Origin: Streptomyces sp. Ag109_O5-1
Lineage (GTDB): Bacteria > Actinomycetota > Actinomycetes > Streptomycetales > Streptomycetaceae
DNA: 64,000 nucleotides
Assembly: GCF_003814875.1 (NCBI RefSeq)
Contig: NZ_RKQF01000001.1
Coordinates: 10,974,001 to 11,038,000, forward strand
Reading direction: 5' to 3'
Each line of letters opens with the position of its first letter. Position 1 is the first letter of the stretch. A program made the position numbers and the translations under genes. Positions 40,695 to 49,280 of this stretch are shown one piece after another. The notes under the pieces are model-generated. The model did not search any database. It worked only from the letters and a program-made list of their open reading frames with translations, and was not told the DNA's origin.

Positions 40695-41918
40695 ATGTCC
40701 GACGACGTCTACCTGATCGACGGGGCCCGCACCCCGCAGGGCCGCTACGGCGGAGCCCTGGCCGCCGTACGCCCCGACGACCTGGCGGCCCTCGTCGTCG
40801 GTGAGGCCGTCCGGCGGGCCGGCGTCCCCGGCGCAGCCGTGGACGAGGTCATCCTGGGAGCCGCCAACCAGGCGGGCGAGGACAACCGGGACGTGGCCCG
40901 CATGGCGGTGCTGCTCGCCGGGCTGCCGCACACCGTGCCCGGCTACACCGTCAACCGCCTCTGTGCCTCGGGCCTGACGGCGGTGGCCTCGGCAGCCCAG
41001 ACGATCCGCGCCGGCGAGGCGGACCTCGTGGTCGCCGGGGGAGTGGAGTCCATGACCCGGGCGCCCTGGGTGATGGAGAAGCCCGGCACCCCGTGGGCCA
41101 AGCCCGGGCAGGTGCACGACACCGCCCTGGGCTGGCGGTTCACCAACCCGCGCTTCACCGCCGCCGACCGGGCCGTGCCCGGGGACGCCGGACCGGATAC
41201 GGCGAAGACCACGCTGTCCATGGGTGAGACCGGCGAGGAGGTCGCGGCCCTGGACGGCATCACCCGCGCCGAGTCCGACGCCTTCGCCCTGCGCAGCCAC
41301 CAGCGGGCCGTGGCCGCCCAGGAAGCGGGCCGCTTCGACCGCGAGATCGTGCCCGTCCCGGTACGCGACGGCCAGGTGACCCGGGACGAGGGCCCGCGCC
41401 CCGCCACCACCCTGGAGAAGCTCGGCTCCCTGCGCACCGTCTTCCGCGCGAACGGCATCGTAACCGCCGGTTCCTCCTCGCCGCTGTCCGACGGCGCGGC
41501 GGCCCTGGTGGTTGCCGGTGCCGAGGCGGTGGAGCGGTACGGCCTCACTCCCCGGGCCCGGATCGTCGCGTCGGCCTCCGCCGGTGTGCAGCCCAACCTC
41601 ATGGGGCTGGGCCCGGTCCCCGCCACCGAGAAGGCCCTGGCCCGAGCCGGCTGGGGGACCGGCGACCTGGACGCCGTGGAACTCAACGAGGCGTTCGCCG
41701 CCCAGGCGCTGGCCGTCATCCGCCGCCTCAAGCTCGACGAGGAAAAGGTCAACGCCGACGGCGGCGCCATCGCCCTCGGGCATCCGCTCGGCTGCTCCGG
41801 CGCCCGCATCCTGCTCACGCTGCTCGGCCGCCTCGAACGCGAGAACGGCCGCCGTGGCCTGGCCACCCTCTGCGTGGGCGTGGGTCAGGGCGTCGCCCTG
41901 CTGGTGGAGCGGGTCTGA
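40695..41918 (+). CDS. Thiolase, 3-oxoadipyl-CoA/3-oxo-5,6-dehydrosuberyl-CoA type (PaaJ/PcaF-like)
   Basis: The 407-residue thiolase has the Cys nucleophile in VNRLCASGLTAV, the GHPLGCSGAR block with the second Cys/His pair, and the GAANQAGEDNRDVARMA segment typical of beta-ketoadipyl-CoA-type thiolases. In phenylacetate degradation it would cleave 3-oxoacyl-CoA intermediates to acetyl-CoA and succinyl-CoA. GAGGAGG stands before the ATG. It diverges from paaI and may share its operator. The call as PaaJ or PcaF cannot be settled from the sequence alone. Confidence 0.85.
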   Translation: MSDDVYLIDGARTPQGRYGGALAAVRPDDLAALVVGEAVRRAGVPGAAVDEVILGAANQAGEDNRDVARMAVLLAGLPHTVPGYTVNRLCASGLTAVASAAQTIRAGEADLVVAGGVESMTRAPWVMEKPGTPWAKPGQVHDTALGWRFTNPRFTAADRAVPGDAGPDTAKTTLSMGETGEEVAALDGITRAESDAFALRSHQRAVAAQEAGRFDREIVPVPVRDGQVTRDEGPRPATTLEKLGSLRTVFRANGIVTAGSSSPLSDGAAALVVAGAEAVERYGLTPRARIVASASAGVQPNLMGLGPVPATEKALARAGWGTGDLDAVELNEAFAAQALAVIRRLKLDEEKVNADGGAIALGHPLGCSGARILLTLLGRLERENGRRGLATLCVGVGQGVALLVERV

Positions 41919-41939
41919 CCGCTGCTGCTTGAACAGCGG
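41919..41939 (+). terminator. Small hairpin after the thiolase gene
   Basis: CCGCTG (41919-41924) and CAGCGG (41934-41939) form a 6-bp stem that begins right after the thiolase stop. It is weak but in the right place. Confidence 0.35.
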
Positions 41940-42106
41940 GCCGACCGGGTCGTCAGCCCGCCAGGCGTTCCAGCAGCAGGAAGCCGATCGAGTTCATGAG
42001 GCCCCATCTCTCACCCGCACATCTGGGAGAAAGGCTAGGCAAGAAGTCCCCGAAGGTGTTCCCGGATTTACCCGAGAAGGTGATGTAGTGAGGAAGAATC
42101 TTCTCC

Positions 42107-42559
42107 ATGGATGCCATGGACCGGAAGATTCTTGCCGAGCTGCAGCAGGACGGCCGTCTCACGATCACCGAACTGGCCGCGAGGGTGCAGCTGAGCGTCT
42201 CGCCCTGCCACCGTCGCCTGCGTGACCTCGAAGCCCAGGGCGCGATCCGCGGCTACCGCGCGGTGGTGGACCCGGGCGCACTGGGCCTGCACTTCGAGGC
42301 GCTCGTCTTCGCCACGCTGCGCTGGGAAGCACCCGACACCGTCACCGCCTTCGAGGAAGTGGTCAGCGCCATCCCCCACGTCCTCCAGGCCCAGCGCCTC
42401 TTCGGTGAGCCCGACTACCTGCTGCGCGTGGCCACCGCCGACCTCGCCGCCTTCCAGCAGCTCTACGACGAGCGGCTCGCACGCCTTCCCGGTGTCCAGC
42501 GTCTGACCTCCACCCTCGTCATGAAGCACGTCGTCGAAGACCGCCCCCTGCCCGGATGA
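42107..42559 (+). CDS. Lrp/AsnC-family transcriptional regulator
   Basis: The 150-residue protein has the AsnC HTH (DRKILAELQQDGRLTITELAARVQLS with SPCHRRLRDLE) and the RAM/ligand domain (YRAVVDPGALGLHFEALVF through VMKHVVEDR). Such regulators sense amino acids or their breakdown products. It lies between the thiolase gene and paaA. Control of the neighbouring catabolic genes by phenylalanine- or phenylacetate-related signals is possible but not shown. Confidence 0.88.
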   Translation: MDAMDRKILAELQQDGRLTITELAARVQLSVSPCHRRLRDLEAQGAIRGYRAVVDPGALGLHFEALVFATLRWEAPDTVTAFEEVVSAIPHVLQAQRLFGEPDYLLRVATADLAAFQQLYDERLARLPGVQRLTSTLVMKHVVEDRPLPG

Positions 42560-42660
42560 CCGCCCCGCCCGAGTGATCCACATGGTCACTTTCCGGCCCG
42601 GGATCCGGCCAATGACCGGGCCCCGCTCTTGCCAGACCGGGGAGGGGGGACCTTATGATG

Positions 42661-42679
42661 AACCGAACGAATGGTCGGT
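42661..42679. promoter_or_regulatory. Operator-like palindrome at the paaA promoter (site 2)
   Basis: Read on the minus strand it gives ACCGACC, four variable positions around a C, TTCGGTT, matching site 1 at the paaI promoter at 15 of 19 positions. It ends 16 bp before the paaA ATG, where a repressor would block transcription. A shared TetR/PaaR-type repressor encoded elsewhere is inferred. Confidence 0.7.
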
Positions 42680-42694
42680 AGGGAGTTGGTGGAG

Positions 42695-43666
42695 ATGACC
42701 GAAGCGGTCGGACGGGACACCGAGCCGGACCTGGAGTCCCACTTCGAGGCGACGATCGCGCGCGACCAGAGGATCGAGCCGCGTGACTGGATGCCGGAGG
42801 GCTACCGCAGGACGCTGATCCGGCAGGTCGCCCAGCACGCGCACTCGGAGATCATCGGCATGCAGCCGGAGGGCGAGTGGATCACCAAGGCGCCGTCGCT
42901 GCGCCGCAAGGCGATCCTGTTCGCCAAGGTCCAGGACGAGGCCGGCCACGGCCTGTACCTGTACTCGGCCGCCGAGACCCTGGGCGCCGACCGGGCGGAC
43001 CTCACCCAGCGCCTCCTCGAAGGCCGCCAGAAGTACTCGTCGATCTTCAACTACCCGGCGCTGAGCTTCGCGGACGTCGGTGTCATCGGCTGGTTCGTCG
43101 ACGGCGCGGCCATCTGCAACCAGGTACCCCTGTGCCGGAGCTCGTACGGGCCCTACGCCCGCGCGATGGTGCGGGTCTGCAAGGAGGAGTCCTTCCACCA
43201 GCGGCAGGCCTACGAACTGCTGATGACCATGATGCGCGGCACCGACGCCCAGCGGGAGATGGTGCAGGACGCGGTCGACCGCTGGTGGTGGCCCTCCCTG
43301 ATGATGTTCGGCCCGCCCGACGACGACTCGCCCAACTCCGCGCAGTCGATGGCCTGGAAGATCAAGCGGCACAGCAACGACGAACTGCGCCGGCGCTTCG
43401 TCGACATGACCGTGCCCCAGGCCGCCAAGCTCGGTGTGACCCTGCCCGACCCCGAGCTGCGCTGGAACGAGGAGCGCGGCCACCACGACTTCGGCACCCC
43501 CGACTTCTCCGAACTCAAGGAAGTCATCAGCGGCAACGGCCCCTGCAACGCGCAGCGGATGGAACGCCGTCGGACCGCCCACGAGGAAGGCGCCTGGGTG
43601 CGTGCGGCCGCCGGCGCGCACGCCGCCAAGCAGGCCGCCCGAGCCCGCGAGGAGGCAGTGGCATGA
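42695..43666 (+). CDS. paaA: Phenylacetyl-CoA 1,2-epoxidase, catalytic subunit PaaA
   Basis: The 323-residue subunit has the four-helix diiron fold of PaaA. QHAHSEIIGMQPEGEW, KVQDEAGHGLYLYSAAETLG (Glu and E-x2-H) and CKEESFHQRQAYELLMTMM (second E-x2-H) supply the iron ligands. With PaaC as structural partner and PaaE as reductase it epoxidises the ring of phenylacetyl-CoA. The ATG at 42695 is preferred, because an in-frame ATG at 42671 lies inside the operator. Its stop overlaps the paaB start. Confidence 0.95.
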   Translation: MTEAVGRDTEPDLESHFEATIARDQRIEPRDWMPEGYRRTLIRQVAQHAHSEIIGMQPEGEWITKAPSLRRKAILFAKVQDEAGHGLYLYSAAETLGADRADLTQRLLEGRQKYSSIFNYPALSFADVGVIGWFVDGAAICNQVPLCRSSYGPYARAMVRVCKEESFHQRQAYELLMTMMRGTDAQREMVQDAVDRWWWPSLMMFGPPDDDSPNSAQSMAWKIKRHSNDELRRRFVDMTVPQAAKLGVTLPDPELRWNEERGHHDFGTPDFSELKEVISGNGPCNAQRMERRRTAHEEGAWVRAAAGAHAAKQAARAREEAVA

Positions 43667-43953
43667 GCGACCCGGAGAACTGGCCCCTGTACGAGGTGTT
43701 CATCCGCGGCAAGCGCGGCCTCAACCACGTCCACGTCGGCTCGCTGCACGCGGCGGACGACCAGATGGCCCTCACCCACGCCCGCGACCTCTACACCCGG
43801 CGCAACGAAGGCGTGAGCATCTGGGCCGTCCGCTCGGACCACATCGCCGCCACCACCCGGGACGAGAAGGACCCCTTCTTCGCCCCGAGCGCCGACAAGG
43901 TCTACCGGCACCCGACGTTCTACGACATCCCCGACGACGTCCCGCACATCTAG
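43663..43953 (+). CDS. paaB: Phenylacetyl-CoA epoxidase subunit PaaB
   Basis: The 96-residue protein matches PaaB throughout: WPLYEVFIRGKRGLNHVHVG at the start and KVYRHPTFYDIPDDVPHI at the end. PaaB is a small non-catalytic subunit that helps assemble the epoxidase complex. The ATG overlaps the paaA stop in an ATGA arrangement. Confidence 0.95.
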   Translation: MSDPENWPLYEVFIRGKRGLNHVHVGSLHAADDQMALTHARDLYTRRNEGVSIWAVRSDHIAATTRDEKDPFFAPSADKVYRHPTFYDIPDDVPHI

Positions 43954-43962
43954 GAGCCGGTG

Positions 43963-44793
43963 ATGAGCGACGACCACGTCTACCTGAGCCTCGCCGAGGG
44001 CCACGACGACAGCGACGCCCGCTGGGCGTTCGGCACCGGCTTCGAAGACCCCCTGCACGGCGTCGACACCGCCGTACCCGAGACCGTCGACGCCGCCCGA
44101 CTGGCCGCCACCTGCCTCGCCCTCGGCGACGACGCCCTGGTCCTCGCCCAGCGGCTCGCCGAATGGGTCACCCGGGCCCCCGAACTGGAGGAGGAGATGG
44201 CGCTCGCCAACATCGGGCTCGACCTGCTCGGCCAGGCCCGCCTGCTCTACGCCCGCTGCGGCCAGACGGACGGCACCGGCCGCACCGAGGACGCCTACGC
44301 CTACTTCCGTGACACCGGCGACTTCCGCAACGTACGCCTCGCCGAACTCCCCAACGGCGACTTCGCCCACTCCGTGCTGCGGCTGCTGATGTTCGCGAGC
44401 TGGCGGCTCGCCCACTTCACCGAACTGGCCGGCACACCCGACCCGGTGCTCGCGGCCATCGCGGCCAAGGGCGTCAAGGAGCTCACGTACCACCGGCAGT
44501 ACGCCGCCGAGTGGGTCGTACGCCTGGGCGACGGCACGGAAGAGTCCCATGCGCGCATGCTGACGGCCCTGGAATCGCAGGCCCCCTACTGGGAGGAACT
44601 GTTCGCCGCCGAGGACGTACGCGACGCGGTACTGGCCGATCTCCGGCAGGTCCTCGACGCGGCCGGACTTCCCGTGCCGGACCCCGCGCCCCTGCCCGGC
44701 AGCGGTCGCGACGGCGAGCACACCGAGCATCTCGCCCCGCTGCTGGCCGAGCTGCAGAGCGTGGCCCGCGCACATCCGGAGGCGACATGGTGA
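43963..44793 (+). CDS. paaC: Phenylacetyl-CoA epoxidase structural subunit PaaC
   Basis: The 276-residue protein has the PaaC helices LAEWVTRAPELEEEMALANI, LDLLGQARLLYARCGQ and LRLLMFASWRLAHFTELAG. It shares the ferritin-like fold of PaaA but not the full diiron site, and it forms the stable A-C core. AGGAG lies six bases before the ATG. The gene overlaps the start of paaD by seven bases. Confidence 0.95.
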   Translation: MSDDHVYLSLAEGHDDSDARWAFGTGFEDPLHGVDTAVPETVDAARLAATCLALGDDALVLAQRLAEWVTRAPELEEEMALANIGLDLLGQARLLYARCGQTDGTGRTEDAYAYFRDTGDFRNVRLAELPNGDFAHSVLRLLMFASWRLAHFTELAGTPDPVLAAIAAKGVKELTYHRQYAAEWVVRLGDGTEESHARMLTALESQAPYWEELFAAEDVRDAVLADLRQVLDAAGLPVPDPAPLPGSGRDGEHTEHLAPLLAELQSVARAHPEATW

Positions 44794-45305
44794 CCACAGT
44801 CCTGTCCGACGTCCGGCGGGCCCGGCACCTCGCCGAACAGGTCCCGGACCCCGAACTCCCCATGCTCACCCTGGCCGACCTCGGGGTGCTGCGGGGTGTG
44901 ACGATCACGGCCGACGGCACGGTGGTCGCCGACCTCACCCCCACCTATTCGGGATGCCCCGCCATGGCCGAGATGCGGGCCGGGGTCGCCGCGCGCCTGC
45001 GGGACGCCGGCTTCGACCGCGTCGAGATCCGCACGGTGCTGGTCCCGCCGTGGACGAGTGACTGGATCACCCCCGAAGGACGCCGCAAACTCGCCGAACA
45101 CGGCATCGCCCCGCCCATGGCGGCGCCGCAGCGCCCCGCGGGTCCCGTCCCCCTGACCCTGTCGCCGACCCGGCGCACGGTCCCGTGCCCGCGCTGCCAA
45201 TCGGTCGACACCGAGGAGACCTCCCGCTTCGCGGCCACCTCCTGCAAGGCACTGTGGCGGTGCCTCACCTGCCGTGAGCCGTTCGAGTACGTCAAGGAGA
45301 TCTGA
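44787..45305 (+). CDS. paaD: Phenylacetate pathway Fe-S assembly-type protein PaaD
   Basis: The 172-residue protein has the MIP18/DUF59 domain (VPDPELPMLTLADLGVLRGV, then TYSGCPAMAEMR with the conserved Cys) and a C-terminal zinc ribbon with paired CxxC (VPCPRCQS and WRCLTCRE). PaaD helps mature the iron centre of the epoxidase. It is within the paaABCDE operon, with overlapping junctions to paaC and paaE. Confidence 0.94.
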   Translation: MVTTVLSDVRRARHLAEQVPDPELPMLTLADLGVLRGVTITADGTVVADLTPTYSGCPAMAEMRAGVAARLRDAGFDRVEIRTVLVPPWTSDWITPEGRRKLAEHGIAPPMAAPQRPAGPVPLTLSPTRRTVPCPRCQSVDTEETSRFAATSCKALWRCLTCREPFEYVKEI

Positions 45306-46420
45306 TGGCAGAGCTGACGGCACCGACCGCCGGTGCCCTTGTGACGACAGCACGCCGGCGCCGCCCAGCCTTCCATCCCCTGCGTGTCGCCGCGGTCCAG
45401 CGCCTGTGCGAGGACGCCGTGGCGGTCACGTTCGACATCCCCGGCGCCCTCGCGGAGGAGTTCGCCTTCGGCCCCGGCCAGTCGCTCACCCTGCGCCGCG
45501 ACATCGACGGGCGCGACGAACGGCGCTCCTACTCGATCTGCTCACCGGCCGGCGCACCGCCCCGCATCGGCGTCCGCGAGGTGCCCGGCGGGCTCTTCTC
45601 CTCCTGGCTGGTCCACGAGGTACGGCCGGGCGACACCCTCCAGGTGATGGCCCCCACCGGCGCCTTCACCCCCGACCTCACGGTGCCCGGCCACCACGTA
45701 CTGATCGCGGCGGGCTCGGGCATCACCCCCATGATGTCCATCGCCGAGTCGGTCCTCGCGGCCGACGACCGCTCGAAGGTCACCCTGTTCTACGGCAACC
45801 GACGCACCGACACCGTGATGTTCGCCGACGAACTGGCCGACCTGAAGGACGAGTACCGCGCCCGCTTCCACCTCGCCCACGTCCTCTCGCGCGAACCCCG
45901 CGAAGCGGAACTCCTCTCCGGGCGGCTCGACGGCGAACGCCTCGGCGCGCTCATCGAGGGACTGATCGACGTGCCGTCCGCCGATCACTGGTGGCTGTGC
46001 GGCCCGCACGGCATGGTGCTCGACGCACAGCAGGTGCTCGCCGGTCTCGGGGTCCCCGCCCAGCGGGTCCACCAGGAACTCTTCTTCGCCGACGACGAGC
46101 CGATCGAACCCGTCCGCCACGAGGAGGCGGCGGCGACGGGACCGACCAGCGAGGTCACCGTCACCCTGGACGGCCGCTCCACCTCCGCGCGACTCCCTCG
46201 CGAAAGCACGATCCTGGACTCCGCCTCACACATCCGCCCGGACCTGCCCTTCGCGTGCAAGGGAGGGGTGTGCGGTACGTGCCGTGCGCGCATCACCGAC
46301 GGCAAGGCGGACATGCGCCGCAACTACGCCCTGGAACCGGCCGAAGTGGACGCCGGTTACGTGCTGACCTGCCAGTCGTACCCGGTCTCCGAGACACTGA
46401 CGGTCGACTACGACAGCTGA
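45305..46420 (+). CDS. paaE: Phenylacetyl-CoA epoxidase reductase PaaE
   Basis: The 371-residue reductase joins an FAD domain (RRSYSICSPAG), an NAD(P)-binding domain (IAAGSGITPMMSIAESVL and WWLCGPHGMV) and a C-terminal plant-type 2Fe-2S domain (FACKGGVCGTCRA and LTCQSYP). It passes electrons from NADPH to PaaA. The ATG shares one base with the paaD stop (TGATG). It is the last gene of the operon, and the rest of the pathway (paaG, paaZ) is not in the window. Confidence 0.95.
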   Translation: MAELTAPTAGALVTTARRRRPAFHPLRVAAVQRLCEDAVAVTFDIPGALAEEFAFGPGQSLTLRRDIDGRDERRSYSICSPAGAPPRIGVREVPGGLFSSWLVHEVRPGDTLQVMAPTGAFTPDLTVPGHHVLIAAGSGITPMMSIAESVLAADDRSKVTLFYGNRRTDTVMFADELADLKDEYRARFHLAHVLSREPREAELLSGRLDGERLGALIEGLIDVPSADHWWLCGPHGMVLDAQQVLAGLGVPAQRVHQELFFADDEPIEPVRHEEAAATGPTSEVTVTLDGRSTSARLPRESTILDSASHIRPDLPFACKGGVCGTCRARITDGKADMRRNYALEPAEVDAGYVLTCQSYPVSETLTVDYDS

Positions 46421-46790
46421 CCGGCCGCCGCCCGGCATCGCCGGGCGGGGAACCAGGCATGGGGACCGGCCGTTCGGGTCTGGCTCGACAGCATCGCCAC
46501 CGGATGGCCGCTGTGAAAGCCCGACTCGTTGACCTGGACGGCCAAGCGAGGCGTGGAGGAGTGAGCCGGGCCGAACTGCCCGGCTCGTCGACCGTTCCTC
46601 GCAGGACTGACGAATTACGCGAGCCCTGAGCTGCTGGGAAGTACCAACGCCGACTCCGTGTGGAGCGTGATGCGCACCGGTGTGAAGGTGGTGGCGTTCA
46701 GCGGCGACTCACCGGTGCCGGGGCTGCGGGCGTAGCGTGGGTGAGCGCCTCCGCTGATCTGCCAGCGTATGCGATGGCCGACGGGGAAGC
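46421..46790. other. Region without a supported gene downstream of paaE
   Basis: About 370 bp in which no frame shows family-like sequence. Codon bias is irregular and stops are frequent. It may include the lost 5' end of the TetR pseudogene that follows. Confidence 0.45.
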
Positions 46791-47308
46791 GGTGGGCGCT
46801 ACAGCTACGCCCCTGACAAGGAGACGCTGCTGGAACTGATGGTCGACCACGTCTGCGGCGAACTCACGGTCACGGACCCGCCCAGCGGCGACTGGCGTGC
46901 CGATCTGAAGACCGTGGCCCGACAGCAGCGCGCCCACATGCTGCGCCCCCATGGCTGCCCGCGGCCTTGTCCACCCGTCGCGTTCCGGGCCCCAACACGC
47001 TGGCCTTCCTGGAACACGTGCTCGCCGCCCTGCGGCCCACCGGGCTGGACGGCGCGGCGAAACTGGAGGTCTTCGCCCAGATCACCGCGTTCGTGGCCGG
47101 GCACGTCGCCCACGAGATCGCACAGGCCGCAGTCTCACGATCACCGGACCGGGCCGCAGCCGAGGGCCGCTACCTCGCCGCTGTCGCCGCCGACGGCTGC
47201 CACCCGGAACCCGCCGAAGCCCTTTCCGCCCCCGGACGTCCCCTCACTCCCGATGCCACCTTCACCCGGTTCCTCAACCGTCTGATCGACGGCCTTGATA
47301 CCGACTGA
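46791..47308 (+). pseudogene. TetR-family regulator remnant, 5' truncated and frameshifted
   Basis: A first frame reads RYSYAPDKETLLELMVD, the end of a TetR helix-turn-helix domain and start of helix 4 (normally LY-x-Y-x-x-K-x-E-LL-x-x-M). It continues into RADLKTVARQQRAHMLR. The frame shifts at about 46950 (CGCCCCCAT). The C-terminal ligand domain then follows in another frame (STRRVPGPNTLAFLEHVLAALRPTG and KLEVFAQITAFVAGHVAHEI) to the stop at 47308. The recognition helix is absent, so the gene is dead. Confidence 0.65.
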
Positions 47309-47312
47309 TGCC

Positions 47313-47331
47313 ACGCAACTGTGAGTTGCGT
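47313..47331. terminator. Short hairpin after the TetR remnant
   Basis: ACGCAAC (47313-47319) and GTTGCGT (47325-47331) form a perfect 7-bp stem with a 5-base loop, just after the stop. There is no T-run. Confidence 0.4.
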
Positions 47332-47460
47332 CCCGCCCGCGGCACCTCCGGGGACCAGACCGTCGGCTTGCCCCTGGCCACGGCCGCTACGAGGGCTGCC
47401 CCCGGCGCCGTTTTCGGCGGCAGACCGGCTACCCACAGGCGGGTCAGAGCGCCCGGCTCC

Positions 47461-48414
47461 TTATGCGAGGGCAGCTGTGCGCACGGCGGGGATCAGATCC
47501 GCCGCACGTTCGAGCTGGTCGCGCTGGGAGTGCAGGTCCTGGGCGGCGAGGCGGAGGACGATGTGCCGGGCGCCGACGGCGACGTACCGTTCCAGACGCC
47601 CGACGACCTGATCGGCGGGGCCGGTGACGACGGCCTGGATCTGCTCCAGGTCCTGCAACGGCATGCCGTACGTGGCCCGAGCGTAGGCGTCCGTCGCCCG
47701 ACGGCCCCGCTCGACGTCGTCGTCGATCCGAATCGAGACGAACAGCGCCGGGGTGATGTCCCCGGCCGGGCGCCCGGCGTCGGCCGCGGCCGCGCGGATG
47801 TCATGGAGTCCCGTGGCGTAGTCGGCTGGATCGGGAGGGTAGGGCAGCCAGCCGTCGTAGAGCCTTCCGGCGCGGGCCAGCGCCGACGGGGTCGCGCCAC
47901 CGAGCCACACCGGCGGGCCGCCCGCGCGGGCCGGCGTGAGCGCGGGCGGGAGGTCGGCGAAGCGGAACAGCTCGCCCTGGAAGGAGCCGGCGCCGTCCCA
48001 CAGGGCACGCCACAGTGCCACGGTTTCGTCGAGACGGGCGAAGCGTCCCGCCCACGGCAGTTCGGACAGGGCGTAGAGAGGCATGCCGAAGCGGCCCGGG
48101 AAACCGGCGCCGACCGTCACGGTGAGCCGGCCGCCGGACAACACGTCGATGGACGCGAGTGACTGCGCGGCCTGGACCGGCCGGCGCAGGGACGGCAGCA
48201 GGGCCGCCGTCCCCAGTGCCACGGTCCCGGTCGCCGGGGCGAGTGCCGCCAGCATCGTGAGCGCCTCGACGCGCGGGCTGAGCAGGGAGTCGTTGACGAA
48301 GAGCGAGGAGAAACCGAGGCGTTCGGCCGCGCGGCCGAACGCCACCAGTTCGCGGGGGTCGTCGGTCGGGCCCCATTGGGCCGTTCCGGTCGGGAGCAGT
48401 ACACCGATGTCCAT
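47461..48414 (-). CDS. LLM-class flavin/F420-dependent oxidoreductase
   Basis: The 317-residue luciferase-like TIM-barrel protein contains ELVAFGRAAERLGFSSLFVND at the N-terminus, LASIDVLSGGRLTVTVGAGFPG in the cofactor-binding part and PPVWLGGATPSALARAGRLYDGWLP. Such enzymes use F420 or FMN to reduce or oxygenate small substrates. The ATG at 48414 is used and lacks a clear ribosome-binding site. It diverges from the XRE regulator with an operator-like palindrome in the 86-bp gap, so it is probably a target of that regulator. Confidence 0.82.
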   Translation of the reverse strand: MDIGVLLPTGTAQWGPTDDPRELVAFGRAAERLGFSSLFVNDSLLSPRVEALTMLAALAPATGTVALGTAALLPSLRRPVQAAQSLASIDVLSGGRLTVTVGAGFPGRFGMPLYALSELPWAGRFARLDETVALWRALWDGAGSFQGELFRFADLPPALTPARAGGPPVWLGGATPSALARAGRLYDGWLPYPPDPADYATGLHDIRAAAADAGRPAGDITPALFVSIRIDDDVERGRRATDAYARATYGMPLQDLEQIQAVVTGPADQVVGRLERYVAVGARHIVLRLAAQDLHSQRDQLERAADLIPAVRTAALA

Positions 48415-48444
48415 GCCGGTGATGTTCACGAACGGTGCGGCCGG

Positions 48445-48465
48445 CGACAATTCCCCGTGGGGAAT
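48445..48465. promoter_or_regulatory. Operator-like palindrome between the LLM oxidoreductase and XRE genes
   Basis: CGACAATTCCC, three variable bases, GGGGAAT, with the exact inverted repeat TTCCCC/GGGGAA inside (48451-48464). It lies 31 bp from the LLM start and 36 bp from the XRE start. The same 18 fixed bases recur at 49741-49761. Confidence 0.75.
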
Positions 48466-48500
48466 GGCCCGTAGCCCTCCGCCGCCGTTACAACAGGTCA

Positions 48501-49280
48501 GTGGATTTCCCCCGCGCGCTTCGCGAACGCCGTGTCCGCCGCCGACTCAGCCAGCTCGACCTGGCGCTGCGCGCGGGCACCACCCAGCGCCACCTCAGCT
48601 TCATCGAGTCCGGCCGGTCCGTGCCCGGCCGGAACATGGTCGTGCGCCTGGCCGAGTCCTTGGAACTGCCGCTGCGGGAGCGCAACGAGCTGCTGCTCGC
48701 CGCAGGGTATGCCCCCGCCTATCCGGAGAGTTCGCTGGAGGGCCCAGAACTGGCGCCGGTCCGTAAGGCGATCGACCACATCCTGCGCGGGCATCTGCCC
48801 TATCCCGCGCTCGTCGTGGACCGGGGCGGCGACCTGATCGCCGCGAACCCGGCCTTTGATCTGATCGCCGAGGGGGCGGCCCCCGAACTGCTCGGCCCGG
48901 GCAGGAACGTCTACCGTCTCGCGCTGCACCCCGACGGTCTGGCGCCGCGCATCCGCAACCTCGCCGAATGGGCGCGCCACATCCTGGCCGGCCTCGGCCA
49001 CCGGCCCGAGCTGCGATCCGAACTCACCTCGTATATCCCGGAGTTGGAGCCATCAGCCGGGGCGCTCGGATTCGCGGTACCCCTTCGGCTGCGCTCCTCG
49101 CGCGGCGACCTGAGCCTGATGACGACCGTGACGACCTTCGCCACCGCCGTCGACGTGACACTGGCCGAGCTGAAACTGGAGGCGTTCCTGCCGGCCGACC
49201 AGGCGACCGCCGAGGCGCTGTGGGCGGCGGCCGGGCCCGCGGCTCCCGTCGCCGGAGGTCAGGCTCCCGGGAACATGTAG
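48501..49280 (+). CDS. XRE-family regulator with MmyB-like ligand domain
   Basis: The 259-residue protein has an XRE helix-turn-helix (RRRLSQLDLALRAGTTQRHL followed by SFIESGRSVPGRNMVVRLAE) and a C-terminal MmyB-like PAS domain (YPALVVDRGGDLIAANPAFDL). This is a common streptomycete arrangement, where such regulators often control a neighbouring oxidoreductase. The GTG at 48501 fits the family start (VDFPRALRERR). No ribosome-binding site is visible. It likely binds the two matching palindromes on either side of the gene cluster. Its 3' end overlaps the convergent SnoaL-like gene by 22 bp. Confidence 0.85.
   Translation: MDFPRALRERRVRRRLSQLDLALRAGTTQRHLSFIESGRSVPGRNMVVRLAESLELPLRERNELLLAAGYAPAYPESSLEGPELAPVRKAIDHILRGHLPYPALVVDRGGDLIAANPAFDLIAEGAAPELLGPGRNVYRLALHPDGLAPRIRNLAEWARHILAGLGHRPELRSELTSYIPELEPSAGALGFAVPLRLRSSRGDLSLMTTVTTFATAVDVTLAELKLEAFLPADQATAEALWAAAGPAAPVAGGQAPGNM

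Noticed and set aside
41953..42168. A short minus-strand frame ending MNSIGFLLLERLAG between the thiolase and Lrp genes
   Set aside because: Too short, no ribosome-binding site or recognisable family, and it overlaps the Lrp start.
42671..42694. An earlier paaA start at 42671
   Set aside because: That ATG lies inside the operator palindrome, and the ATG at 42695 fits the family start better.
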